64,000 bases of DNA, taken from Peteryoungia rhizophila (GTDB lineage: Bacteria; Pseudomonadota; Alphaproteobacteria; Rhizobiales; Rhizobiaceae). Of the stretch, positions 17,226 through 25,556 are shown one piece after another (within the stretch, counting starts at the first letter, position 1; each line of letters starts with the position of its first letter). The notes beneath the pieces are model-generated. The model did no database searches and was not told the DNA's origin. It was given only the letters and a program-made list of their open reading frames with translations. Both the position numbers and the translations under genes were made by a program. The DNA is taken from the NCBI RefSeq assembly GCF_004912145.1, contig NZ_STGT01000007.1, positions 140,301-204,300 on the forward strand, in the 5' to 3' direction.

Positions 17226-17852
17226 TCAGAAACCGATTCGGCTGCTGTCGGTGATCTCGACGCCTGCCTGGCGCATGGATTCGATGGCCTCTTCTACGCC
17301 TGTCGGATCGATGCCGCGGCAGCCGTCCGCGATCAGGCGGACCGTCACGCCCGGCAGCATGTCGATCGCATCTAAGGCGGAGAACTTCACGCAGTAGTCG
17401 GTGGCAAGGCCCATCACGTCGAGCGAAGTGACGCCCTTTGCCATCAGCCACTCGGCAAGACCGGTCAGCGCCGCCTGATCGTTGTCACGAAAGGCGGAAT
17501 AGCTGTCGACCTTGGGGTTCTCACCCTTGCGCTGGACGAAGTCGATGCGGTCGGTGGCAAGGTCCGGATGGAACTCGGCATCCACGCTATCCTGTATGCA
17601 ATGATCCGGCCACATGACCTGGGGCTGGCCGGAAAGCTCGCCCATGTCGAAGGGCTGCTTGCCGCGATGTTGGGAGGCGAAACTGCCATGATTTGAAGGG
17701 TGCCAGTCCTGTGACGCGACGATGAGGTCATAGGCACCGCTCGCGATCAGGCGATTGGCGACAGGAACAACCTCGTCTCCGTCTGCAACGGGCAGATTGC
17801 CGCCTGGGCAGAAGCCGTTCTGGATGTCGATGAGCAGAAGGGCCTTCGTCAT
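17226..17852 (-). CDS. pncA: Nicotinamidase
   Basis: 208 residues of the isochorismatase-like hydrolase family, converting nicotinamide to nicotinate in NAD salvage. The catalytic triad is visible as D9 (LIDIQNGF), K109 (VQRKGEN) and C154 (ATDYCVKFS). Metal ligands are D49 and H51 in SQDWHP and H84 in WPDHC. ATG 17852 with GGGAGCGAG upstream gives the normal family length; the frame is open beyond but is not plausible. It lies 89 bases downstream of the panC start, on the same strand as panCB, and may be read together with it. Confidence 0.95.
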   Translation of the reverse strand: MTKALLLIDIQNGFCPGGNLPVADGDEVVPVANRLIASGAYDLIVASQDWHPSNHGSFASQHRGKQPFDMGELSGQPQVMWPDHCIQDSVDAEFHPDLATDRIDFVQRKGENPKVDSYSAFRDNDQAALTGLAEWLMAKGVTSLDVMGLATDYCVKFSALDAIDMLPGVTVRLIADGCRGIDPTGVEEAIESMRQAGVEITDSSRIGF

Positions 17853-18043
17853 GATCTCGCTCCCAGTCTTGTGCGGCGCAAGATGGCAATGCCGAGGCTC
17901 GGGATCAAGGCCAGATCGCGCAATTTCCGGTGGTTCCGAATGATGGAACAATCTTTTGGTTCCATCGTTCCGCAAGGGTCGTTCTTTGACTCGACCGCCC
18001 GCGCGGTCAAATCCGCAAATTTTAAAAATCGAATGGAACCGGC

Positions 18044-20383
18044 ATGTTTCTCATCGTCACCGCCGTCGTCTTCGGGATCCTGGGGCTCGTCCTCGGGGCA
18101 GGGGGTATCCAGCTCCTGACCCTGGGCGGCAGTCCTTATTTCCTTCTGGCCGGACTTGCTTTCCTCGCAACTGCCGTCCTGCTTTTCCTCAAGCGCGCGG
18201 AAGCGCTCTGGGTCTATGGCCTGTTCATCCTCGCCAGCCTCATCTGGGCCGTGATGGAAGTCGGTCTCGACTGGTGGCAGCTGGGGCCGCGTGGCGGCCT
18301 GATCATTGTGCTCGGCCTCTGGCTCATGCTGCCCGCGATCCGTCGGCGCCTCGGCCCTGTCCATCGGCGAGACCGGGTTGCGGCAGGCATGCTGCCGGTC
18401 GCCGTGCCTGTCCTGGTTTCTGTTGTCGTTGCCGGCATCTCGCTGTTTGTCGAGACGTATGACCGCGACGGTCAGCTGCCGACCGAACAGGTCGCTGCCG
18501 CACCCGCGCTCGGGGGCGACGTGCCTGACGGCGACTGGCATCAGTATGGCCGAACGCCCTATGGCCAACGCTATTCGCCGCTGACGCAGATCAACACGGA
18601 CAACGTCAAAGATCTGAAGATCGCCTGGACCTATCAGACCGGCGATGTGAAATTGCCGGAAGATGTTGCCGAGACGACCTATCAGGTGACGCCGCTCAAG
18701 ATCGATGACACGCTCTATCTCTGCACGCCGCACAACTGGGCCATTGCTGTGGATGCGGCGACCGGTCAGGAAAAGTGGAAGTTCGATCCGAATGCCGGCC
18801 TCAACCCTGACCGACAGCACCAGACCTGCCGTGGGGTGACTTACTACAAGGACCCGGCGGCCGTCGAAGGTACCGTCTGCGCCGAACGCGTCTACCTGCC
18901 GACGTCAGATGCCAGGCTGATCGCACTCGATGCCGAAACCGGCGCGATCTGCGAGAACTTTGCCAATGGCGGTACGCTGCGTCTCGAACAAAACATGCCC
19001 TACAACCCGGCCGGCTATTACTACTCTACGTCGCCGCCGGTCATCGCGGCCGGCAAGATCATCATCGGCGGTGCGGTCAACGACAATTACTCGACGCAGT
19101 CGCAGTCGGGCGTCATCCGCGCCTTCGACGTCGATACCGGCGCGCTCATCTGGAATTGGGACAGTGGCAATCCCGAACAGACGGCACCGCTCGGCCCGGA
19201 CGAGACCTACAGCGCCAATTCGCCGAACAGCTGGTCGATCTTCTCGGTCGATGAAGACCTCGGTCTGGTCTATATCCCGCTCGGTAACCAGGTGCCCGAC
19301 CAGCTCGGCATGGGACGTAGCGAGAGCGTCGAGAAATATTCCTCCTCGATCGTCGCGCTCGACGTCAACACCGGACAGGACCGCTGGGTCAGCCAGACGG
19401 TCCATCACGATCTCTGGGATATGGACGTGCCGGCACAGCCAGTGCTGATGGACCTCAACCGCGAGGACGGTACGGTCGTTCCGGCCCTGATCGGCCCGAC
19501 CAAGCAGGGCGACATCTACGTGCTCGACCGCCGCAGTGGCGAGCCGATCATTCCGGTGCGGGAAATCCCCGCGCCGGGCGGTGCGATCCCCGAGGACTTC
19601 ACAGCGCCGACGCAGCCGATCTCGGACCTGACTTTCCGACCGCCGACCATGACCGAAAGCAATATGTGGGGGCTGACCATCATCGACCAGATGATGTGCC
19701 GCATCCAGTTCCATCAGCTGAAATACGAGGGCCAGTACACGCCGCCTTCGCTTGAAGGCACGCTTGTCTATCCAGGCAATTTCGGCACGTTCAACTGGGG
19801 CTCGGTCGCGGTGGATCCGGAGCGGCAGGTGATGTTCGGCATGCCGACCTACCTCGCCTTCACCTCAAAGCTGGTGCCGCGGTCGGAGATCCCGCCGAAG
19901 GAAGAGGGCGCGACCGGCTCTGAGCAGGGGCTGAACCGCAACGAAGGCGCGCCCTATGGCGTGATCATGGGGCCGTTCCTGTCGCCGCTCGGCATTCCCT
20001 GCCAGGCGCCGCCATGGGGCACGATCGCCGGCGTTGATCTGCAAACCGGGCAGATCGCCTATCAGAAGCGCAATGGCACGGTCATGGACATGACGCCGCT
20101 TCCGCTGCCGTTCAAGGTCGGCGTTCCCGGCATCGGTGGGCCGATGATCACCAAGGGTGGCGTCGTGTTCCTCGGTGCAGCCGTGGACAATTATCTGCGC
20201 GCCTACGACCTCACCTCGGGCGATCAGCTGTGGGAATCGCGCCTTCCGGCCGGTGGCCAGGCGACGCCGATGACCTATGCGCTGGATGACGGCAAACAGT
20301 ATGTCGTGATGGTCGCCGGCGGTCATGGCTCGGTTGGCACGACGCCCGGTGACTATGTCATCGCCTACACCCTGCCGGATTGA
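18044..20383 (+). CDS. gcd: Membrane-bound PQQ-dependent dehydrogenase (glucose/quinate/shikimate family)
   Basis: 779 residues. The N-terminus has five predicted membrane helices (about 1-140), then a periplasmic eight-bladed propeller with W motifs and PQQ-binding features: GDWHQYGRTPYGQRYSPL at the domain start, LYLCTPHNWAIAVDAATGQEKW, HQTCRGV, SPPVIAAGKIIIGG, and HHDLWDMDVPAQPVL (a family signature region). The enzyme oxidises an aldose or cyclitol in the periplasm and feeds electrons to ubiquinone. Glucose is the commonest substrate, but quinate or shikimate cannot be excluded. No pqq biosynthesis genes are in the window, so cofactor supply must come from elsewhere. Confidence 0.93.
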   Translation: MFLIVTAVVFGILGLVLGAGGIQLLTLGGSPYFLLAGLAFLATAVLLFLKRAEALWVYGLFILASLIWAVMEVGLDWWQLGPRGGLIIVLGLWLMLPAIRRRLGPVHRRDRVAAGMLPVAVPVLVSVVVAGISLFVETYDRDGQLPTEQVAAAPALGGDVPDGDWHQYGRTPYGQRYSPLTQINTDNVKDLKIAWTYQTGDVKLPEDVAETTYQVTPLKIDDTLYLCTPHNWAIAVDAATGQEKWKFDPNAGLNPDRQHQTCRGVTYYKDPAAVEGTVCAERVYLPTSDARLIALDAETGAICENFANGGTLRLEQNMPYNPAGYYYSTSPPVIAAGKIIIGGAVNDNYSTQSQSGVIRAFDVDTGALIWNWDSGNPEQTAPLGPDETYSANSPNSWSIFSVDEDLGLVYIPLGNQVPDQLGMGRSESVEKYSSSIVALDVNTGQDRWVSQTVHHDLWDMDVPAQPVLMDLNREDGTVVPALIGPTKQGDIYVLDRRSGEPIIPVREIPAPGGAIPEDFTAPTQPISDLTFRPPTMTESNMWGLTIIDQMMCRIQFHQLKYEGQYTPPSLEGTLVYPGNFGTFNWGSVAVDPERQVMFGMPTYLAFTSKLVPRSEIPPKEEGATGSEQGLNRNEGAPYGVIMGPFLSPLGIPCQAPPWGTIAGVDLQTGQIAYQKRNGTVMDMTPLPLPFKVGVPGIGGPMITKGGVVFLGAAVDNYLRAYDLTSGDQLWESRLPAGGQATPMTYALDDGKQYVVMVAGGHGSVGTTPGDYVIAYTLPD

Positions 20384-20399
20384 TATCCTGAAACCTTTG

Positions 20400-20426
20400 A
20401 ACCCGCCCGAAAGCCTCGGGCGGGTT
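20400..20426 (+). terminator. Stem-loop after the PQQ dehydrogenase gene
   Basis: An 11-base-pair perfect stem (20400-20410 with 20416-20426, loop AAGCC) begins 16 bases after the stop. There is no real T run (CACTTT follows), so it may act as a weak terminator or as a 3'-end stabiliser. Confidence 0.55.
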
Positions 20427-20521
20427 CACTTTCGGCACACTTCGACGTGTCCGGGATTGCTGCGAAACGGAACGTTAACCATGTGATTCTAAACACATGT
20501 CGTAACGTGAGGATGTTTCGC

Positions 20522-20803
20522 ATGAGTAGCCAAGCCATGAACGGCCCGACCAATCCGACGACCATCGCCTTCTTTCCACTTGCGAACCGCCGGGACCTGG
20601 TGCGCCGCTCAGCGATCGAACTCGATCGCCTGAATGGCTATGCAGCGACCGACTTCTGGAAAGCGACCTGCCGGGGTCTTGGAAACGAGCTTCTGGCGCT
20701 TGGCTGCCCGGAAGACGAGATGCGCGCCGAAATCATGGATTTTCAGGCAGCCGTCCAGGTCGAACTGATGTGGCTGCATCGTGAGGAAGCGGCGCAGGGC
20801 TGA
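20522..20803 (+). CDS. DUF6074-like small protein
   Basis: 93 residues. The segment 'IAFFPLANRRDLVRRSAIELDRLNG' followed by 'WKATCRGLGNELLALGCPEDEMRAEIMDFQAAV' matches the layout of small rhizobial proteins grouped as DUF6074, which have no known function. Predicted to be cytoplasmic and helical. A TGAGG ribosome binding site nine bases upstream supports ATG 20522 over the frame's more distal starts. It stands alone between gcd and the thymidine kinase gene. Confidence 0.7.
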   Translation: MSSQAMNGPTNPTTIAFFPLANRRDLVRRSAIELDRLNGYAATDFWKATCRGLGNELLALGCPEDEMRAEIMDFQAAVQVELMWLHREEAAQG

Positions 20804-20928
20804 AGTCCCTGGCAGCGCTAGCCTCTGAAATACTTCCTGTTGGCAACGCCGGTCGCCGCTTGTCGGTGGTGCCCGCCGTCCGTTAGAACCTGCGCAACGT
20901 TCCCGATCCCGTTGCGAGCAGCTGATCC

Positions 20929-21528
20929 TTGGCCAAACTTCATTTCATCTATGCCACCATGAATGCTGGCAAATCGACCCTTCTCCTGCAGGCGGCTTAC
21001 AACTACCGGGAACGCGGGATGCGGGTTGCGATGCTGATCAGCACGCTCGACAATCGTGCCGGCAAGGGTTTCATCGGTTCGCGTATCGGGCTTCGGGCCG
21101 AGGCCGACGCCTTCGGCGCCGAGCAAGACCTATACGCCGCGATCAAGGCCGATCACGACAATTCGCCACTCTCTTGCGTCTTTGTCGACGAAGCGCAGTT
21201 CCTCACGACGGATCAGGTATGGCAGCTGTCGCGCGTCGTCGATGTGCTCGACCTGCCCGTCATGGCCTATGGACTGAGGACGGATTTTCGCGGCGAGCTT
21301 TTTCCGGGATCACGAGGCCTGCTCGCCATTGCCGACGAACTGACCGAGGCCCGTTCGATCTGCCATTGCGGGCGCAAGGCAACCATGGTCGTGCGCATGG
21401 GCGAGGATGGCAAGGCATTGAAGGACGGCGCCCAGGTGATGATCGGCGGTAACGAGACCTATACGTCACTGTGCCGGCGACACTGGCAGATGGCATTTGA
21501 GGCAGAAGAAGTCACCGACGCCGCTTGA
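20929..21528 (+). CDS. tdk: Thymidine kinase
   Basis: 199 residues. Type II thymidine kinase: P-loop MNAGKST, the Walker B-like VFVDEAQFLT, the lasso-like LRTDFRGELFPGS and a zinc-binding pair of cysteine segments (CHCG and CRRH). It phosphorylates thymidine to dTMP in salvage. Translation must begin at TTG 20929, since the family N-terminus 'AKLHFIYATMNAGKST' follows immediately and no ATG is available, with a poor ribosome binding site. Low expression is likely. The de novo enzyme ThyA is also encoded in this window, so both dTMP routes are present. Confidence 0.93.
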   Translation: MAKLHFIYATMNAGKSTLLLQAAYNYRERGMRVAMLISTLDNRAGKGFIGSRIGLRAEADAFGAEQDLYAAIKADHDNSPLSCVFVDEAQFLTTDQVWQLSRVVDVLDLPVMAYGLRTDFRGELFPGSRGLLAIADELTEARSICHCGRKATMVVRMGEDGKALKDGAQVMIGGNETYTSLCRRHWQMAFEAEEVTDAA

Positions 21529-21583
21529 GCATCGGATTGCCAAGCACGTCACCGTGCGAGCCCTGGTATCATTGATGGGGGCC

Positions 21584-24061
21584 TCACGCCTTCTCCACAA
21601 AGCCGTCCAGAACCCGTTTCTGACCAGCCCGGTCGAAATCGATCGTCAGCTTGTTGCCCTCGATCGAGGAAACATTCCCGTTGCCGAACTTCATGTGGAA
21701 GACGCGGTCGCCGACCGAGAAACGCGAGGGCTCGTTCGACGTCGATTTGGCGACGAGTTCACCCTCGATCGTCTTGGCGCGAGGGCCGCTTTCACCGTAG
21801 CCAATCCGTTCGACCGAATGGCCGGAGCGATTGCCCCAGTTGTCGCGGGTTGCATCGGTCTTATTGGCCTGGGCGCGCTTCCAGCCGGGCGTCGAATAGC
21901 TGTTCTGGAAGGGCTCCTGCTTGTCGAAGCGGGACTGGCCGTAAGGGTTGCGACCATAGCCGCCATAGGACGTTTCGGATTCGGCCACCTCGACATGGGC
22001 GGGCGGCAGCTCTTCGAGGAAGCGTGACGGAAGGGTGGATTGCCAGAGGCCGTGGATGCGGCGGTTGGAGACGAACCAGATGTGGCAGCGGCGCTTGGCG
22101 CGCGTGATGCCGACATAGGCGAGGCGGCGTTCCTCCTCGAGGCCCGAGCGGCCGCCTTCGTCGAGGGCGCGCTGGTGGGGGAAGAGGCCTTCCTCCCAGC
22201 CGGGCAGGAAGACGGTTTCGAATTCCAGGCCCTTGGCGGAATGCAGCGTCATGATCGAGACGGCGTCGAGGTTCTCGTTGGTCTCGGCATCCATGACCAG
22301 CGAGACATGTTCGAGGAAGCTGCGCAGGCTCTCGAAGGCTTCCATCGAGCGGATGAGTTCCTTCAGGTTTTCCAACCGACCCGGCGCTTCTGCCGATTTG
22401 TCGTTCTGCCACATCGCCGTATAGCCGCTCTCGTCGAGGATCTGTTCGGCGAGTTCGGTATGGGGCGTGTTTTCGAGCAGCGACTGCCAGCGGCGGAAAT
22501 CGGTCACCACGTCAAAGAGCGCCTTGCGCGCCTTGGGCTTCAGTTCGTCCGTTTCGATGATGTCGGTCGCGGCGGCCAGCATCGGGATGTCGCGGGCGCG
22601 GGCATAGTCGTGCAGATTGCGGATCGTGGTATCGCCGAGTCCGCGCTTCGGCGTGTTGACGATGCGCTCGAAGGCAAGATCGTCGGCCGGCTGGCAGACC
22701 ATGCGGAAATAGGCCATGGCATCGCGGATCTCGAGGCGCTCGTAGAAGCGCGGGCCCCCGATGACGCGGTAGTTGAGGCCCAACGTCACGAAACGGTCTT
22801 CGAATTCGCGCATCTGGAAGGAGGCGCGAACGAGAATTGCCATATTGTTCAGCGGGTGCTGGTTGCGCTGGAGCTGTTCGATCTCTTCGCCGACGGCGCG
22901 GGCCTCTTCTTCCGAATCCCATGCGGCATGGACGACGACCTTGTCGTCGTTGGGATCGACGCGGTCGGTGAACAGCGTCTTGCCGAGGCGGCCCTCGTTG
23001 TGGGCGATCAGAAATCCGGCGGCACCGAGGATGTGTTCCGTCGAACGGTAGTTGCGTTCGAGCTTGATGACCTTGGCGCCGGGGAAATCCTTTTCGAAAC
23101 GCAGGATGTTGTCGACTTCAGCACCGCGCCAGCCATAGATCGACTGGTCGTCATCGCCGACGCAGCAGACATTCTGCGGCACGCCGGGTGGGCGCTGGGC
23201 GAGAAGGCGCAGCCACATGTACTGTGCGGTGTTGGTGTCCTGGTATTCGTCGACGAGGACGTATTTGAAGCGCTGGTGATATTCCTTGAGAACGTCCGGG
23301 TTCGCCTTGAACATGCGGATCGGATGCAGCAGCAAGTCGCCGAAATCACAGGCATTCAAGGTCTTCAGGCGGGCCTGATAGGCGGCATAGAGTTCGCGGC
23401 CCTTGCCGTTGGCGAAGGCGCGGGCATCCCCTTCCGGGATTTGTGCGGCGTCCAGGCCCTTGTTCTTCCAGCCGTCGATCATCTGGGCGAACTGCTTGGC
23501 CGGCCAGCGCTTGTCGTCCAGACCCTCGGCCTGGATGATCTGCTTGATGAGGCGGACGACGTCGTCGGTATCGAGAATGGTGAAAGCGGAGGTGAGGCCA
23601 ACCAGTTCGGCATGGCGGCGCAGCAACTTGACGCCGATCGAGTGGAAGGTGCCCATCCACGGCATGCCCTCCACGGCTCCGCCGACGAGATGGCCGACGC
23701 GCTCCTTCATCTCGCGGGCTGCCTTGTTGGTGAAGGTCACAGCGAGGATCTGGCTCGGATAGGCGCGGTTGGTCGCGAGAATGTGGGCGATACGGGTGGT
23801 CAGCACGCGCGTCTTGCCGGTGCCCGCACCTGCAAGCACGAGCACGGGGCCATCGACGGTTTCGACCGCCTCGCGCTGTTCGGGATTGAGGCCGGAGAGA
23901 TAATCGGGTGCGCGGGCCTGGTCGCGAGCGGCCATGGCGCGGGCCGCAATGCCGAGACCACCACCAGCGGGCGCGCTGGGAGCAGGGGCCGGGGAGGCAG
24001 CCGGCTTGCGCGGCGCGGGTTCTTCGTCGAAGAAGGGAATGTCGTCGAAACCGTTACTCAT
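21584..24061 (-). CDS. uvrD: UvrD/PcrA/Rep family ATP-dependent DNA helicase
   Basis: 825 residues, superfamily 1A. Motif I is AGAGTGKT (77-84), with Q motif LNPEQREAV just before it; motif II is DEYQDTN, motif III GDDDQSIYGWRGA, motif IV KLERNYRS, motif V TLHSAKGLEF and motif VI VGITRAKRR. The C-terminus (about 750-825) holds a flexible region and a Tudor-like 'VGDRVFHMKFGNGNVSSIEGNKLTIDF' RNA-polymerase-binding fold typical of PcrA. It acts in nucleotide excision repair and removal of transcription or recombination obstacles. The Pro/Ala-rich first 50 residues are a disordered leader. ATG 24061 has a weak ribosome binding site. Confidence 0.96.
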   Translation of the reverse strand: MSNGFDDIPFFDEEPAPRKPAASPAPAPSAPAGGGLGIAARAMAARDQARAPDYLSGLNPEQREAVETVDGPVLVLAGAGTGKTRVLTTRIAHILATNRAYPSQILAVTFTNKAAREMKERVGHLVGGAVEGMPWMGTFHSIGVKLLRRHAELVGLTSAFTILDTDDVVRLIKQIIQAEGLDDKRWPAKQFAQMIDGWKNKGLDAAQIPEGDARAFANGKGRELYAAYQARLKTLNACDFGDLLLHPIRMFKANPDVLKEYHQRFKYVLVDEYQDTNTAQYMWLRLLAQRPPGVPQNVCCVGDDDQSIYGWRGAEVDNILRFEKDFPGAKVIKLERNYRSTEHILGAAGFLIAHNEGRLGKTLFTDRVDPNDDKVVVHAAWDSEEEARAVGEEIEQLQRNQHPLNNMAILVRASFQMREFEDRFVTLGLNYRVIGGPRFYERLEIRDAMAYFRMVCQPADDLAFERIVNTPKRGLGDTTIRNLHDYARARDIPMLAAATDIIETDELKPKARKALFDVVTDFRRWQSLLENTPHTELAEQILDESGYTAMWQNDKSAEAPGRLENLKELIRSMEAFESLRSFLEHVSLVMDAETNENLDAVSIMTLHSAKGLEFETVFLPGWEEGLFPHQRALDEGGRSGLEEERRLAYVGITRAKRRCHIWFVSNRRIHGLWQSTLPSRFLEELPPAHVEVAESETSYGGYGRNPYGQSRFDKQEPFQNSYSTPGWKRAQANKTDATRDNWGNRSGHSVERIGYGESGPRAKTIEGELVAKSTSNEPSRFSVGDRVFHMKFGNGNVSSIEGNKLTIDFDRAGQKRVLDGFVEKA

Positions 24062-24338
24062 GCGGCTCAATGTAGTGATTCGGGTCGGAAAGGCCAGTGA
24101 AGGCGTTCTGGTTTTATTCCTCGCACCTGACAACCCACGGATTTCGAGCGTCTAAGGGCATTGCTCATGCTATGATCCGACAGACCCCATTCCCGAGGCA
24201 AAGACAGGCCGGCATTCACGGTGGCGTGAAAAGACGCGAGATTACAAATCAGTAAGCTTGTCGTTGAGGCATTGCCACTGACCGTTTGCGCCCGATACTT
24301 AACCGCTGACATTCCGATTTTACATTTTGGAGCCTTGC

Positions 24339-25556
24339 ATGCCGCTTTGGAAGCAACTCGCCATCAGTCTTGCCGTCCTCTTTGTCGGCCTCTGTTCCCT
24401 CGTCTATTTCTCACCCGGGGCGGGGCAGACGCTCATTTCTATGGGCGTGCCGGCGTCTGCCGTTGCCCTGGTGTCCAGCGCGCCTGACAGCGAAGGGCAG
24501 GGACAGCGGGGCCAGGAGCAGGGCGGACAGCAGGCGCAGTCCGGCGGCGGCCAAGGTGGGCAGGGTCAGGGCAATCGGCGTGGCGGCGGCAATCAGGCCA
24601 TTCTCGTGGCCACGCAGCCCGTCGCCATGGGTGTCGTGAACGACCGATTGAACGCGATTGGCGACGGGGAGGCCATCGAGGCCGTGACCGTCATGCCGCA
24701 GACCTCAGGAACTGTTGCCGAAATCCTCGTTTCCTCCGGCCAGAAAGTCACGAAAGGCGATGTGATTGCCCGGCTCGACCGCGAAGAACAGGTCATCCTG
24801 CGTGACCAGGCCGCTGTGGCGCTCCGTAGTGCAGTGGAAAAGGCTGAATCCTACCGCAATCTGCAGAGCTTCTCGCGTCTCGATGTGCTGGATGCGCAAA
24901 TTGCCGAGGAGCAGGCGCAGTTGCAACTCACCACCGCGGAACTCAACCTCAAGCGCCGCGATATCGTGGCACCGATCGACGGCGTGATCGGGATTGTCGG
25001 CGTCAGCGTCGGCGATAATGTTACGAACACGACAGCCATCGTCTCCCTCGACAATCGCAGCCAGTTGCTCGTCGATTTCTGGGCACCCGAACGCTTCGTG
25101 GCCGCCGTCCGACCCGGCATGCCGGTCGAAGCCAATTCCGTCTCGCGTCCGGGCCAGGTCTTCCAGGGCACGGTCGAAGCAGTCGATAGCCGCGTGGATC
25201 AGGCGAGCCGAACGATCCGGATCCGCGCCAAGATCGACAATCCTGAGGATGTGCTGCGCGCCGGCATGTCGTTTGCCGTCGCGATGCGGTTTCCCGGAGA
25301 CAGCTATGCGGCAGTCAATCCGCTCGCGGTCCAGTGGGACGGAGAGGGGTCTTTCGTCTGGCAGATCGTCGATAACAAGTCTGTGAAGACGCGTGTGCGG
25401 ATCGTTCAACGCAATTCGGACCAGATCCTCGTCGAGGCATCTCTTGACGAGGGTGACATCGTCGCCGTCGAAGGCCTGCAGCGTGTGCGCGAGGGTGGGA
25501 CGGTCGAGATTGCCGGCGAAGCCGGTGCCGATTCCGAGGAGGTTGCTGTTCGATGA
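24339..25556 (+). CDS. RND efflux periplasmic adaptor subunit
   Basis: 405 residues, HlyD/AcrA-type membrane fusion protein. An N-terminal membrane anchor (about 4-24) is followed by an unusual Gln/Gly-rich linker (about 49-85, e.g. GQGQRGQEQGGQ). Next come a lipoyl-like half (SGTVAEILVSSGQKVTKGDVIARLD), a short helical hairpin, the second half (APIDGVIGIVGVSVGDNV) and a beta-barrel. ATG 24339 is preferred over the TTG at 24327 because GGAG lies at the right distance. It overlaps the permease gene by four bases (ATGA). There is no outer-membrane factor gene nearby. Confidence 0.92.
   Translation: MPLWKQLAISLAVLFVGLCSLVYFSPGAGQTLISMGVPASAVALVSSAPDSEGQGQRGQEQGGQQAQSGGGQGGQGQGNRRGGGNQAILVATQPVAMGVVNDRLNAIGDGEAIEAVTVMPQTSGTVAEILVSSGQKVTKGDVIARLDREEQVILRDQAAVALRSAVEKAESYRNLQSFSRLDVLDAQIAEEQAQLQLTTAELNLKRRDIVAPIDGVIGIVGVSVGDNVTNTTAIVSLDNRSQLLVDFWAPERFVAAVRPGMPVEANSVSRPGQVFQGTVEAVDSRVDQASRTIRIRAKIDNPEDVLRAGMSFAVAMRFPGDSYAAVNPLAVQWDGEGSFVWQIVDNKSVKTRVRIVQRNSDQILVEASLDEGDIVAVEGLQRVREGGTVEIAGEAGADSEEVAVR

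Noticed and set aside
20804..20928. Possible small RNA such as 6S between the DUF6074-like and tdk genes
   Set aside because: I see no long imperfect hairpin with a central bulge, and no promoter or terminator.
22040..24100. Long plus-strand frame of 686 codons opposite uvrD
   Set aside because: It lies wholly antisense to a helicase with all motifs. Long antisense frames are common in GC-rich genomes.
24062..24338. Small frames in the spacer between uvrD and the RND adaptor gene
   Set aside because: No ribosome binding site or recognisable pattern. The 277 bases most likely hold divergent promoters.
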